From Siderastrea radians (Eukaryota; Cnidaria; Anthozoa; Scleractinia; Rhizangiidae), in NCBI GenBank assembly GCA_964017195.1, contig OZ024898.1, positions 15,886,975 through 15,950,974 of the forward strand: 64,000 nt of DNA, in the 5' to 3' direction. Both the position numbers and the translations under genes were made by a program. Numbering within the stretch: position 1 is the first letter of the stretch; every line of letters starts with the position of its first letter. Shown piece by piece: positions 1 through 10,070 of this stretch. The notes below the pieces were generated by a model. It worked only from the letters and a program-made list of their open reading frames with translations. It made no database searches and was not told the DNA's origin.

Positions 1-180
1 GGCATCGATGAAGAAGGGCCTGTGCCAGGTTTACAAACAAACAACAATGTGGTGGTTCCGGCAACTGGATTTCAGCCAAGTGAAAACTCCTTGCAACAAA
101 TTCAGGAAGTTTTGTCTACTTTAGATGAAGTCCAAGATATGGATGGTATTCCAGCTTACCGTACCCAAATTATGAATTAG
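1..180 (+). CDS. 3'-terminal exon of an unidentified gene (partial)
   Basis: Frame 1 is open from the window edge to a TAG at 178-180, giving the last 59 residues of a protein. The peptide is rich in Gln, Asn, Val and acidic residues and ends in QIMN. No domain was recognised. Codon use and the lack of stops look like real coding sequence, but no upstream splice site is visible, so the exon may start before the window. An AATAAA at about 531 could serve as its poly(A) signal. The function is unknown. Confidence 0.55.
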   Translation, partial: GIDEEGPVPGLQTNNNVVVPATGFQPSENSLQQIQEVLSTLDEVQDMDGIPAYRTQIMN

Positions 181-200
181 CCAATCAGAAGCCTTGTTTA

Positions 201-260
201 CTGTCATGATTTTCTACGATATCAAGTCACTGACCTGATATCCTACGATATCATGGACAG
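201..260. repeat. short imperfect palindrome downstream of the first gene
   Basis: CTGTCATGATTTTC at 201 is matched in reverse complement by the sequence ending GATATCATGGACAG at 260, with GATATC repeated in both arms. The whole 60-bp stretch can fold back on itself. The rest of 261-700 holds no recognisable gene beyond a short ATG-initiated stretch at 562. Confidence 0.6.
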
Positions 261-701
261 TTTGTGAAACTCGCAGTTTTTTGCAGACTTTAGAGGCGAC
301 AATTACAACAGAAATACAATGAAACGTAATACTATGACATTTGTTAAACGAGAAAGTAATTTGTTTAACGGTAAGAGAGAGGAAAAAATACAATTTCGCG
401 CCAAAATTGGAAGCGGCTACACTGGCGGGCGCTCGCGTGAACTTTACGGACAGCGCTGAAACTTTTTTGGTTTCAAAATGAAGCCGGATTTTCCAAATTT
501 CTTTCTTAACTTGGACTTCCAAGATTCAGAAAATAAAACTCCAAACAAAAGAATTAAATAAAATGGCAGATGAGGAGTTAGAGAAGAGTATTGACGACCA
601 GAAAAGTGTAAATACGTGTCGCTCTACAACGCCTGACTGATCTCGGTAACTGAAAAAAAAAAAAAACACGCCGGGTCTTAGGACGAATTTGGGTACGGTA
701 A

Positions 702-866
702 ATACCTAATCGCACCTTTTTTGGTACGTTTCGGCAGCATATCAAGCTCGTTTGGTCTCACCATGGGTATTTTGGCTCGACTGCGTCTCGCCAAAATACG
801 AACCATGGCTCGACCAAACTCGCCTGATATGCCGTCGAAGCGTACCAAAAAGGTACGATTAGGTAT
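702..866. mobile_element. foldback (MITE-like) element, about 165 bp
   Basis: The two halves are imperfect reverse complements. AATACCTAATCG at about 701 pairs with CGATTAGGTAT ending at 866. Inside, the pairs TTGGTACG/CGTACCAA, CATATCA/TGATATG and TATTTTGGC/GCCAAAATA are kept. There is no loop of note and no coding content. It is probably a non-autonomous foldback DNA element, and no target duplication was resolved. Confidence 0.7.
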
Positions 867-1038
867 AGATATCAGCTCATACTTCACATTGTGCTACTGA
901 ATTATCATCTGGGGTAAAGGGCATTAAATTTTCCAGCCTACTTGGAAAATATATTCTAACAAGAGTGATCCCACATAGGAAAGAAGTTTTAAGGCTGGTG
1001 CATTACAATAAATGATAATGGGCAAATTTCAAAATACT

Positions 1039-1163
1039 AAAATTCATACTTGGCTCTTAGGCTTAGGGGCATAAAACAAAAGAAATCTCATTGATCTTTG
1101 AGAATGAAAAATAAATTTCATTTGTTTTATTCCCCTAAGCCTCAGAGTCAAGTTAGAATTTTA
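1039..1163. mobile_element. foldback element, about 125 bp
   Basis: The left arm with CTTAGGCTTAGGGGCATAAA (1056-1075) pairs with the right arm containing TTTATTCCCCTAAGCCTCAG. The arms are about 48 bp with a loop of about 25 bp. It carries no coding potential. Confidence 0.7.
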
Positions 1164-1683
1164 ATAAATTGAAATTGGCCTACTGGCCTTGAATGCCATC
1201 AAAAAGTCACATCATTCATTTCTTGAACCTCGAGGAGATGTAACTCAGGGCAGCTGAGTATCCAGTGTGTATAAATAAAGTTGTCAGTACTGGTTTAGTA
1301 TGTACATTGAAAGGGGGCTTTATTCATGACGCCCTAAAATGCAAAGTGAAGATGAACTGATCACTGATTTATGAAAACAATGTCATTTCTATATTAACAA
1401 TACATTGTATTGTTACCAAACGGTACATTTGGTTGTTGAAGGCTTCATGCAAGTTTAAAACTGAGTGAAACCTAATTGATGTAAAAAGAAGTTTGACTCA
1501 CTGTTCACTAAAGGGGTAGCTTACTCAAAAAGCAGGGATTTCAATAAAATTTGAAGTAGGCAGTTCTTTAGTTACTTCAATTAAGGGAAAAAAGTAGCTG
1601 AGTCCTCTGAGTGAAGTAGCTGACAAGTTGCTGTCGGTGCTTACTGAAAGCACTGGAAAAAGGTTTTGGGGCGGGGGTTTGGT

Positions 1684-1699
1684 GGGGGGGGGGGGGGGG
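1684..1699. repeat. poly-G tract (16 G)
   Basis: An uninterrupted run of 16 G lies in otherwise AT-rich sequence. Long G/C homopolymers recur through this window and are likely places for length error in the assembly. Confidence 0.9.
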
Positions 1700-1839
1700 A
1701 GGAGGCAATTCATGGAAAGTTGTGTGGTTCTCACAATGTTAGCAGTTTATGATACCTGAGAAACAGTAACCACGAAATGGTGTCCCGTAAGCAGCGACTC
1801 TTCTACTGTCATTGAAATAGTTAACAAGATTAAACTTAC

Positions 1840-1919
1840 CTGACTGCCTTTCCTTCGGAGTCGACAAGTTGTTTCTCAAAGACCTGTGTCAACTTCTGCT
1901 TGACTTGAATTTCGGACAT
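1840..1919 (-). CDS. probable first coding exon of an unidentified minus-strand gene
   Basis: On the minus strand an ATG at 1919-1917 opens a frame beginning MSEIQVKQKL that runs into a consensus donor, CAG|GTAAGT, with the intron starting at 1839. The 80-bp exon ends in phase 2. The peptide is charged and helix-prone (K/E/Q rich). The frame stays open upstream to 2216 through an Arg-rich, repetitive stretch built on a CGACAGCGACATTTA unit. That stretch looks non-coding, so I prefer the internal ATG, but this is uncertain. Later exons would lie at lower coordinates and were not found. The family was not recognised. Confidence 0.4.
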
Positions 1920-2216
1920 CTCTTTAGAAAAGCCGAGTGTATCCACAAAACATCCTAAGCTCTGCAATTCTGTTTTCTGAGAACCTCTTGTCTCTTTCCT
2001 CAAGCTCGGAGCTGGCAGTAAGAAAACGGTCCTTGTTGAAAAGCTGAGAAGTTGTACACGTGTTTGTACAGGTGAACGATTGCCTTGAATGAGGCCTTCC
2101 AAGCGGGGTAGCCTTGTCGCTTTGTCGCGTCTTTCTCCGGGACGATGTCGCTGAACTAATGGTTGTAAATGTCGCTGTCGTTTTTGTAGCACGTGTAAAT
2201 GTCGCTGTCGCTTCAT

Positions 2217-2701
2217 AAATTCTCTATAATAACGGAATTGCTTGTTATGTCATAGTCACTGCCCTCCTGTGCCATTTACATGAGTCTTGTTTTGGAGTTT
2301 TCCCCTTTGCTTTGGAGTTTTCGGCACATCTCGGCAGATGGTCAAGAAGAGCATTGAACAGATGGAAACATGCATTTAGCGTCTTCAATATCACGTGATC
2401 GCGAAGAGGAGCTGTTAAATTATTGGCCACCAGCTCCTTATAGGTACTAGTAAAGTAACGGTCAGTAAAAAGTTTGCCTCACCGTGAGGCCTAAAGTCAC
2501 TTGGCATGTAGATCGCGATTATTCGTAAATTTCTTCCTCAACAGGTGACGCGATCTGGAAGAGTGCTTAGCGAGAAAAAAAAATTGAAATTTAGTTTAAG
2601 TGAAATTATTATTCCTCGCGAAGCGACGTTTATAAACTTGTCGCGTGGGGATCGCGCGAGGATTGCTTAGGGTGGTCAAATCTCGATCTGCCCATATATA
2701 T
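2217..2701. other. intergenic, nothing recognised
   Basis: AT-rich sequence with short imperfect direct repeats (TTTGGAGTTTTC occurs twice near 2295-2325). No supported gene, RNA or complete element is seen. Confidence 0.5.
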
Positions 2702-3335
2702 TCATCCTCGGAGACCCAGGGGCAGCTAGTCGGGACGACGGGATTTTCATGGGCGAAAGTTTACAACAATAGCGGTAGAGCCCCTGGGCACTTACTCTTA
2801 CCGAACGAGTTCCAGTAGCTTTTGAAATCCCGCCTTCTGATCGGCCAGAAAAATATTTTTCTGGCCAATCAGCGAAGAGGAACGGCCGGGCGACTCTCGT
2901 GTCTTCTTACACGAGGTTGTTTTCCTCATCGAACGCCGTAGTAGCGTGGCCCGTTCAACGGGAACATTTTTGAGGAGAGCTTCAGAAAAAATAAATAAAT
3001 AATGAATAAACGAAGTCGAGGAAATCGCAAACTATAACGTGGCCGCAAGAAAACAAACACTCACAGGGAATTTTTCACGGCGGACTTATCGAAAGTATCG
3101 TAAATTTTTAGAGCTAACGACTTCCCCTTTCTCAAGTGTTGCGTGAGGCTAATAGCTACTCGAGTAAACGATGGGATGTTACTAAAACGGGGAATGGGGA
3201 ATGAGAAATAGTGGTCAGCGGTAATACCTAAAAATTAAGTTGGAGTCTGCGCAGTACGGCAAAGAGACGAGGATTGCACGTGGTAAGCGAAAGATGGAAG
3301 GTAAGAATGTTTATCGGTCAGTTTTTCCTGAGATT

Positions 3336-3735
3336 TCTCCGTCATTAGTTCGTTTGTACAGTATTAGTATTATCTTCTCAACGATTCTCCGTCGTTAGTT
3401 CGTTTGTACAGTATTAGTATTATCTTCTCAACGTTTCTCCGTCATTAGTTCGTTTGTACAGTATTAGTATTATCTTCTCAACGTTTCTCCGTGCATTAGT
3501 TCGTTTGAACAGGATTAGTCTTATCTTCTCAACGTTTCTCCGCTTCGTTTGTACAGTGTTAGTCTTATCGTCTCAACGTTAGTTCGTTTGTACGGTATCA
3601 GTCTTACCTTCTCAACGTTTCTCCGTACGTTAATTCGTTTGTACAGTATTAGTCTTATCGTCTCAACGTTTCACCCTACGTCAGTTCGTACCGTATTAGG
3701 CTTATTCTCGACACGTTAAGACGATTTCTGCTCAA
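3336..3735. repeat. 50-bp minisatellite inside the left arm of the foldback
   Basis: About seven to eight tandem copies of a 50-bp unit containing TTAGTTCGTTTGTACAGTAT and ending TATCTTCTCAACG. The first three copies are nearly identical and later ones diverge. Recognisable half-units (CGTTTGTACAG, TCTTATCGTCTC) decay away towards about 4440. It has no equivalent in the right arm, so it expanded or was inserted after the inverted duplication. Confidence 0.85.
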
Positions 3736-4747
3736 CGTTCGAGCAGTAAGCGCAAAAATTAAGTTACCAAAGAAATACTTGCAGCACTGTCACATTTTGA
3801 GAACAGATAAGAAGAACTTATCGTTACTTTTGCTTCCAAGCTGACCCCGCGAGAGAAAATTGGATTTGAAGTTATCCATATTTCAATTAAAAAGACGCTT
3901 CATGTCAGTTCAAAACAAAATGGCGCCCGTTTTTAGCATACTTTTACGAGATTTGAAATTAATTTTCTTGAGAATGCTTGAGAATTTCATCGCGGGGTCA
4001 CTTGGGCAAGTGAACTAGAGTGAGATGTTTCAAATAGCATTTAAAATGTTACCGTGCTATGAGTAGTTTTTTAGTAAATATTTTTTGCACGTATTGCTCG
4101 AACGTTTAGCGCAATCCGTCTAAAATCTTGTTTTCACGGCTGTTTTCCGTAACTGTAAAGTACGTGCATACAGTACCAGTCTTGTCGTTTAACATTTATT
4201 CGTATGTTACTTCATACGTTTGGTGTTAATCTCGCCTTCTTTCCGTACGGTAGTTTTTCCATATGAAATACATCTTGTCGTCTCCCCGGTTCTCCACACG
4301 TAATTACGTTCGAACGTTTTTAGTGTTGTCTTCTCAGCGTTTCTTCATACGTCAGTACGTTATTACTCGGTGTTATCATATATGTAATGCATAATATTTT
4401 CTACGTAATGTTAGACTTGTCTTCTCACATTACAGATGCAAGAAGTAAAAGTTACATTGTTGCTCGAGGCATTTATATTCTACAGAGTTCAATTCTTTCA
4501 TTTTTAGTCAATGTGTCGAAATGTGACAGACGTAATTTTCAAAACTGGCGGGGATAAATACCTGAATCGAATTTTTTTATTTCAGAACATTGCTGTAAAA
4601 ACTTAAAAGATACGTAAGATATTCTACCCGCCCAACTCAGTTTTGACTTCCCTGACTTTTAGTCAGGCTAATAGTAGATAAAATAGCCATTTTTGGAAGT
4701 AGCCCTACACTGGCTTTAACACTTAATCATTACTTCGACAAGACATT

Positions 4748-4938
4748 TCAAGACGTCACTGTGATGTATTTGCACGCTGTATCAGTATGCTTTAGCTCTA
4801 GATCTGCTGTCATGAGCTTGTCCATAAAAAATCGGAGTTGTTTTGAAGCACGAAGAGATGACATCAGTCGGTTTGGTAATCTGCTTTGATGAGCTTCAAT
4901 CAAATACTTCGATGATAACACAGTACACCAGTGAGAAA
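4748..4938 (-). CDS. possible terminal exon of the element-borne gene
   Basis: On the minus strand a pyrimidine-rich stretch (TTTTTTTTCTTTTTACCGC) leads to an AG at 4940-4939. An open frame follows, beginning VSHWCTVLSSKYLIEAH and ending at a stop at 4748-4750. The composition is protein-like (SLRASKQLRFFMDKL). It lies inside the composite foldback and in the same orientation as the three small exons at 6084-5778, so it could be the last exon of the same element gene. No domain was recognised, and the joining exons were not found. Confidence 0.35.
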
Positions 4939-5249
4939 CTGAATTCAAATAGCGGTAAAAAGAAAAAAAATTAAGGCTTGTTATCACAAGTCATTAGTAT
5001 CATCTGAACAATAATGACTGTAAAATAAATGTTGACATTTTGCGTCGAATAGATAAACAGATTATAGTGTTTAAGAGAAGTGTTCAACTGCTAGTGTAAA
5101 ATACGTTGTAAATCAGGTAGTTCAGATTGACATAAGTTTGTTTTTTTGTATGCAAATTACATTATGCTAATTAGTGTCCGACCAAATTTGTAATATGACC
5201 GACCAAAATGAAGACTTGAAAGGACACATGTCCTGCTAAGTAAGAAAAA

Positions 5250-5905
5250 TTATTTCCAGCACTGCTTTGAGTACAGTCGCTTCGAGTGTAACTTACATGT
5301 TCTCTGTATTTTGATGTTTTAGCGACGAACCAGTGACAGAGGATGATTCTATGTTTGAACTGGCGAGAATGAATCTTTGTTTAAGGTACGAAAACGTAGA
5401 ATATGGCTTGAAAATTTAAACCGACCGCTGCTTAACTCTTAGAGTACTTGCCATCGAATTTTGAATTGACTTTAATGGCGTTTATATTTGAGTTACAATC
5501 TAGATTCATTTATGGTTTGCAGAAAGAAGTCAGTGAAGTGACTGCAATATTAAGCTGTTCTTCAATTAAAAAGAAAATACCCCAGAGAAGAATTATGGAG
5601 AATAGCTCAATATTCTAGTCACTTCACTCAGTTCTTTCTCAAACCATAAATGAATCTACATTGTAACTCAAATATGAACGCCATTAAATTAAAATCAATT
5701 CAAAATTCGATGGTAAGTGCTAAAAATAATTCAGCGCGGTCAGTTTCAATTTTCAAGGCGTATTCTCGTTTTCATACCTTAAACAAAGATTCATTCTCGC
5801 CAGTTGCAAACATAGAATCATTTTCTGTCACTGGTTCGTTGCTAAAACGTCAAAATACACAGAACATTTACTCTTGGTTTTGATCACACTCGAAGTGACT
5901 GTACT
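5250..5905. repeat. central inverted repeat of the foldback (about 310-bp arms)
   Basis: The left arm (5250-5565) and right arm (5590-5905) are about 85-90% identical in reverse complement around a short AT-rich spacer. Each arm contains the same exon-like block, TTTTAG|C(A/G)ACGAACCAGTGACAG ending TTTAAG|GTA(T/C)GA. The left copy has lost one base within TTTGCAACTGG relative to the right copy, which breaks its frame. Confidence 0.85.
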
Positions 5906-6084
5906 CAAAGTGATACAAATCTTTTTACACCAACCTGTCGATAACGTTATAAACTTCGTGATCCTTAGAATTATCGTCGCTCACATTACCTGCAAAACAA
6001 CAGTTTTGGTTAATTTTGATAAACAGAAACTCAGTAATTGCAAAACTTGGGAAAAACTGACAGATAAATATTCTTACCTTCCAT
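5778..6084 (-). CDS. 5' exons of an element-borne gene (transposase candidate, partial)
   Basis: Three small exons join in frame on the minus strand: 6084-6078 (ATGGAAG, donor GTAAGA), 5989-5935 (acceptor TTTTGCAG, donor GTTGGT) and 5841-5778 (acceptor GTTTTAG, donor GTATGA). Phases match at each junction (1, 2, 0). The predicted 42-residue N-terminus is acidic (MEGNVSDDNSKDHEV, then NEPVTENDSMFATGENES). In the left arm of the same foldback, an inverted copy of exon 1 (ATGGAAG|GTAAGAATG near 3294) and a frameshifted copy of exon 3 remain, while exon 2 is missing. An acidic start in a multi-exon element gene fits a transposase leader, but no catalytic domain is visible, so this is inference. 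Confidence 0.45.
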
Positions 6085-6175
6085 CTTTCGCTTACCACGT
6101 CCAGTCGTCGTCTCTTTGCCGTACTGCGCAAACTCCAACTAATTTTTTAGATATTACCGCTGACCATTATTTCTC

Positions 6176-6290
6176 ATTCCCCATTCCCCATTCATTCCCC
6201 ATTTCCCATTTCCCATTTCCCATTCCCCATTCCCCATTCTCCATTCCCCATTCCCCATTCCCCATTCGCCATTCCCCATTCCCCATGCCT
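6176..6290. repeat. CCATTCCC short tandem repeat
   Basis: About 115 bp of ATTCCCC/ATTTCCC units (CCATTCCCCATTCCCCATT) lie within the right arm of the foldback. The left arm has only a GGGGAATGGGGAATGAG stub at the matching place (3190), so the array expanded in one arm. Confidence 0.9.
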
Positions 6291-6326
6291 CGTTTTAGTA
6301 ACATCCTAAACGATGTTACTGTTGAA

Positions 6327-6715
6327 CAACGTCTGAAACTTTCCACGGGAATCTCCGATGCACGGGCCACGCAACTATGTCGCTCGAGCGTGGGAACCAC
6401 AGTTAACCAAAGCGTAAGATGAGTGTTTGTATGGAACTGAAATTCGATCGAAAGTAATCGGCGGTTTTCCGCTGAAAATGCATTAAAATGGAAATACAGT
6501 TTGAAAAACATTACCTATTATGTGTTTGCTGCGTTTTTATTGCTTTTCCGAGCTTCTGGAGGCCGATCTGGGCGATTTTCTGCTTAACGGTCGATGCGTC
6601 ATGTCACGTACTAGAGAGAGCTAGTTCTCTCTAGTACGTGACATGACACGCTCGATCAACATAGTTGCGTGGCCCGTGCATCAGAGATGGGAAGTTTCAG
6701 ACGAAGATCAACGAA
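6327..6715. mobile_element. nested foldback element in the right arm
   Basis: AACGTCTGAAACTTTCC...GATGCACGGGCCACGCAACT at 6327-6390 is matched in reverse complement by 6649-6715. Between the arms lie a half copy (6398-about 6590) of the foldback family also found intact at 57262-57585, and a 50-bp near-perfect palindrome (6599-6648) built on TCATGTCACGTACTAGAGAG. This makes at least three insertion layers at one place. Confidence 0.75.
6398..6590. mobile_element. half copy of the CACAG(G/T)TAACC foldback family
   Basis: It starts CACAGTTAACCAAAGCGTAA and continues through GAAATTCGATCGAA and ATCGGCGGTTTTCCGC. It parallels the left half of the intact element at 57262-57585 up to the central fold. 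The right half is missing. Confidence 0.75.
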
Positions 6716-7279
6716 GAAGGAGAAATAATTAGTTACATTGGAGAAAGGGGAAGTCGCTAGCTCTAAAAATTTGCGATACCTTCGATAAGTCCGCAGTGAA
6801 AAATTCCCTGTGAGTGTTTGTTTTATTGCGGCCACGTTATAGTTTGCGATTTCCTCGACTTCGTTTAGTTATTATTTATTTATTTTTTCTGAAGCTCTCC
6901 TCAAAAATGTTCCCGTTGAACGGGCCACGCTACTACGGCGTTCGATGAGGAAAACAACCCCGTGTAAGAAGACATGAGAGTCGCCCGGCTGTTCCTCTTC
7001 ACTGATTGGCCAGAAAAATATTTTTCTGGCCAGTCAGAAGGCGGGATTTCAAACGCTTCTGGAACTCGTTCGGTAAGAGTAAGTGCCCAGAGGCTCTCCC
7101 GCTCTTGCTGTAAACTTTCGCCCATGAAAATCCCGTCGTCCCGACTAGCTGCCCCTGGGTCTCCGAGGATGATATATATTTCGATGGTGTCCGCACAGTT
7201 GCCTAGCAACAAAACCAAATCGCGACCGCTGACAGTTGCGTACTCTCATGTTTCTTCGGCGTGTTTCTTCATTGCTTGC

Positions 7280-7940
7280 CACAGGCAGCCCAGACGCGTT
7301 GTATGTGGAGTTCATTTAAAATAGAAAAGGGTGAAAATATATGTAATAGCACGAAATAAATCTTTACTTCACGAAATAAATCTTGTTTACTTCTGCTTAT
7401 TGTGCCCTCTTTAATTAATTTCCGGTTAATCTTGCACCGCTCTCTTACGCAATCGCTTATTAGCGTCGCTGCTTAGATAAGCCGTTAAGCCTAAGGTTTG
7501 CAGAGATTTATTACGGACTAACCGGTGATAAAAGAATCGAGATATCTTGAAATAAAGCCTGCCTACCTTCAGCTCAATGCTCCCCTGTTCGTCCTGGCTG
7601 GTTTAAATGACATTTTGTGGCTTTTTTCAATCGGAGGTAGCTTCCACTAAAGAAGAATTAATTCTTCTTTCAAGATATCTCGATTCTTTATCACCGGTTA
7701 GTCCGTAATAAATCTCTGCAAACCTTAGGCTTAACGGCTTATATAAGCAGCGACGCTAATAAGCGAATGCGTAAGAGAGCGGTGCAAGATTAACCGGAAA
7801 TTAATTAAAGAGGGCACAATAAGCAGAAGTAAACAAGATTTATTTCGTGAAGTAAAGATTTATTTCGTGCTATTACATATATTTTCACCCTTGTCTATTT
7901 TTAAATGAACTCCACATACAACGCGTCTGGGCTGCCTGTG
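7280..7940. mobile_element. 660-bp near-perfect foldback element
   Basis: The termini are CACAGGCAGCCCAGACGCG and its reverse complement CGCGTCTGGGCTGCCTGTG, with arms of about 270 bp (7280-7551 and 7663-7940) and a unique centre of about 110 bp. The arms differ by only a few bases, so it is either young or maintained by gene conversion. It has no coding content. The flanks (TTGCTTGC and TTCTTGCC) are similar but do not give a clean target duplication. The CACAGG terminus resembles that of the 57262 element. Confidence 0.85.
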
Positions 7941-8065
7941 TTCTTGCCTGCTTCGCTACGTACATTTACGTGCTGATATTTTTATTCATCGTCTGTGACC
8001 AAGCAATTAGACAGCAACCCCTGGTTTAACAAGTGGCTCCAAATCCATTCCGGGGTAGATTTGCA

Positions 8066-10070
8066 ACAGGTAGGTACAAAACTCAGACCAGATCAACTCG
8101 GATCGCTTGATCCGGGTCGGATCAACCCGGATCGAGCCGGATCAACCCGGATCGACTTAAATTATAATACAATAAAAGAAAAGGGACACTATTATGCATT
8201 TATTATAAAAATATAGCTGTCCTCGCTCTCCTGCGCCGTTTTCTCGAGCCGTCATTTTGCTTTCGTAGTCCCAGGGCTTCGCGGACTACGAAACTAGTGT
8301 CCAGTCTCAAGTCGCGTTCTCGGGCACAATGGTCCCCAACGTCTTATAGCATTGCTTATTTTTATGGCAGATGATGTTGCTCCAGACGAGATATTCAGTC
8401 CTTTAACTTCAAGCCAATTGAACTTCAAAACTGCCAATTGAACATATTGCCGTAGTGGTAAATATTTATTTGGGCAAGTGTATGTGCTTGAACCTTGTGG
8501 TATGTGTTTGAACCTTGTGGTTCAAAAAATAAAAATAAAAGGGAAACCTTAGATCATTTTGACCCGTTAACATTTAGACTCTCCCTTCAGCAGAGGCCTT
8601 TATCGCCATGATGTTACAAAAACTTGAAAGGCCAAACACGACTCCTATTGGTTAAGTTCGATAAAACGTTGACCTTCAAAGCTTTGCTCTAACGAGTACG
8701 TCTTTCAATGACCTACCTTCTCGGTATGAAAGTATGGGAGGGTCTTTAAAGATATTTCTTAGCAATGGCATGATTTTCTATTAAATGCCATTTGCTCATA
8801 AGAATGTTTTTAAGATTAGGCACAGAAGGGCGGTACTCTGTTACAAACGGTAAAAATCTTTTGCCCGCCTTTTGTTTATCAGTGTAGCGCCGACATTCTT
8901 TCGCTAAATTTAACTTTTGAGAGAGTCTTGTCTACGAGGTTATTTGGGTAACATCTGTCGCGTAATCTACGCTTGAATTGTGTACTGTTGCCTTTAAAAG
9001 TAGCTTTTGAGGGAATTGGTTCTCAGAAGACGCAATGCTTCGCCTTTGATAAAGCCTTTCCTGACGCTTGGAGGGTGGCAGGATGTTAAAGTACGTGTAT
9101 TGGAAAGTTTCTGTCGGTTTGAAGTGGGTGCGAACGTCGAGAATAGATTCTTCCTTAAATCTTTCGCCCTTGTATACGCATGTATCCAGGAAAGTTATTT
9201 CTGTGTCTGAAATTTCAGCCGTGAATTTTATGGTCGGTTGATAGTTATTTGCTAGCTCTATGAACGCGGTTATTTCCTCTTTGTTTAAGTTCCATAGAGA
9301 AAAGACGTCATCGATTATCTTTTCCAAATGAGCGGCTTTTTAGAACTGCGCTGAATAATTTCTGTTTCGACCGCGTCCATGAAAATGTTGGCAAAAGCTA
9401 CTGCCATTTTTGTGCCCATTGAGGTACGGTGTGTTTGAAGAAAAATTTTCCGTTAAAATGGAAGATAAGCCTGAGCATATCTCTGAGGTGGAGTGTTGGT
9501 ATGGGAGGTTTGTTTAGGTGGAATCTTTCGTATGTTTTACATACAATAGTGATTCCTTCATCCTGTGGGATGTTAGTATATAGGCTAGCAACGTCCGTGG
9601 ACAAAAGCATTGTGTCTTTTTTGACCTTTGTTTTTTCTATAAAGTTCAAAAATAAACAAATTTATACATAGAGGACAAATGAAACTACCCTTTTCTAAAC
9701 ATAATACGTAAAGAGATGTGATATGTATTGAAAGATGGCCAAGATCAGGCTGAATGTTACCTTGGTGTGCCCGAGAACGCGACTTGAGACTGGACACCTG
9801 AGACTCGCTCCGCGAGGCCCTGGCACTAGGAAAACAAAATGGCGGGCTTGGCGGCTCGACAAAACAGCGAAGGACTGCTTTATTTTTATGACTGTCAATC
9901 CATAAATGCGTAAAAGTATCCTTTTTCTTTTATTAAGCATCCCTTTTCTTTTATTGTGTTCAAATTTAAGTCGATCCGGGTTGATCCGGGTCGATCCGAG
10001 TTGATCCGAGTTGATCCGACCCGGATCAAGCGATCCGAGTTGATCCGGGCCGAGTTTTTTACCTGCCTGA
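8066..10070. mobile_element. inverted-arm element enclosing Penelope RT debris
   Basis: The left arm (about 8066-8325) and right arm (about 9760-10070) are inverted copies. Each holds an outer CAGG(T/C)AGGTA, an array of GATC-centred units (GGATCAACCCGGATCGA), an AATAAAAGAAAAGGGA stretch, and an inner end TCCAGTCTCAAGTCGCGTTC. The interior of 1.4 kb contains a minus-strand reverse transcriptase relic. Either a Penelope-like element landed inside a foldback element, or these are inverted terminal arms of the Penelope element itself. Confidence 0.65.
8680..9655 (-). pseudogene. Penelope-like element reverse transcriptase, frameshifted fragment
   Basis: Read on the minus strand, blocks of a Penelope-type RT follow in order: DVASLYTNIPQDEGI (about 9600-9560), then MGTKMAVAFANIFMDAV after a frameshift (about 9425-9370), then IDDVFSLWN with the catalytic DD after another frameshift (about 9325), then IKFTAEISDTEITFLD and HFKPTETFQY. 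After stops comes a thumb-like stretch with LPFVTEYRPSV and NLKNILMSKWHL (about 8880-8790), ending near 8680. The order and motifs are those of Penelope RTs. The N-terminus and the C-terminal GIY-YIG endonuclease are missing. It is clearly non-functional. Confidence 0.8.

Larger units (their letters stand above)
2702..7172. mobile_element. composite foldback transposon, 4.5 kb, with 7-bp AT target duplication
   Basis: The ends are inverted copies: TCATCCTCGGAGACC at 2702 and GGTCTCCGAGGATGA ending at 7172. Both are flanked by TATATAT (2695-2701 and 7173-7179), a candidate target-site duplication. Homology between the arms continues inward (2702-3335 against about 6045-7172, and 5250-5565 against 5590-5905), centred near 5575, so most of the element is one giant palindrome. 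The left arm carries about 1.9 kb not present in the right arm, including a 50-bp minisatellite. The right arm carries a nested foldback and a CCATTCCC array. Both arms bear small exon-like blocks in opposite orientation. The superfamily is unresolved; a TSD of 7-8 bp would fit several. Confidence 0.8.

Noticed and set aside
562..637. ATG-initiated acidic peptide (MADEELEKSIDDQK...) after the first gene, as a possible first exon
   Set aside because: The frame closes after 25 codons and the only donor (AAAA|GTGTAA) is weak. No downstream exon was found.
5650..6422. Plus-strand ORFs of 77 and 182 codons
   Set aside because: They are antisense readings of the foldback exons and of the CCATTCCC array; composition follows the repeat.
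9007..9671. Plus-strand ORFs opposite the Penelope relic
   Set aside because: They are shadows of the minus-strand reverse transcriptase fragments.
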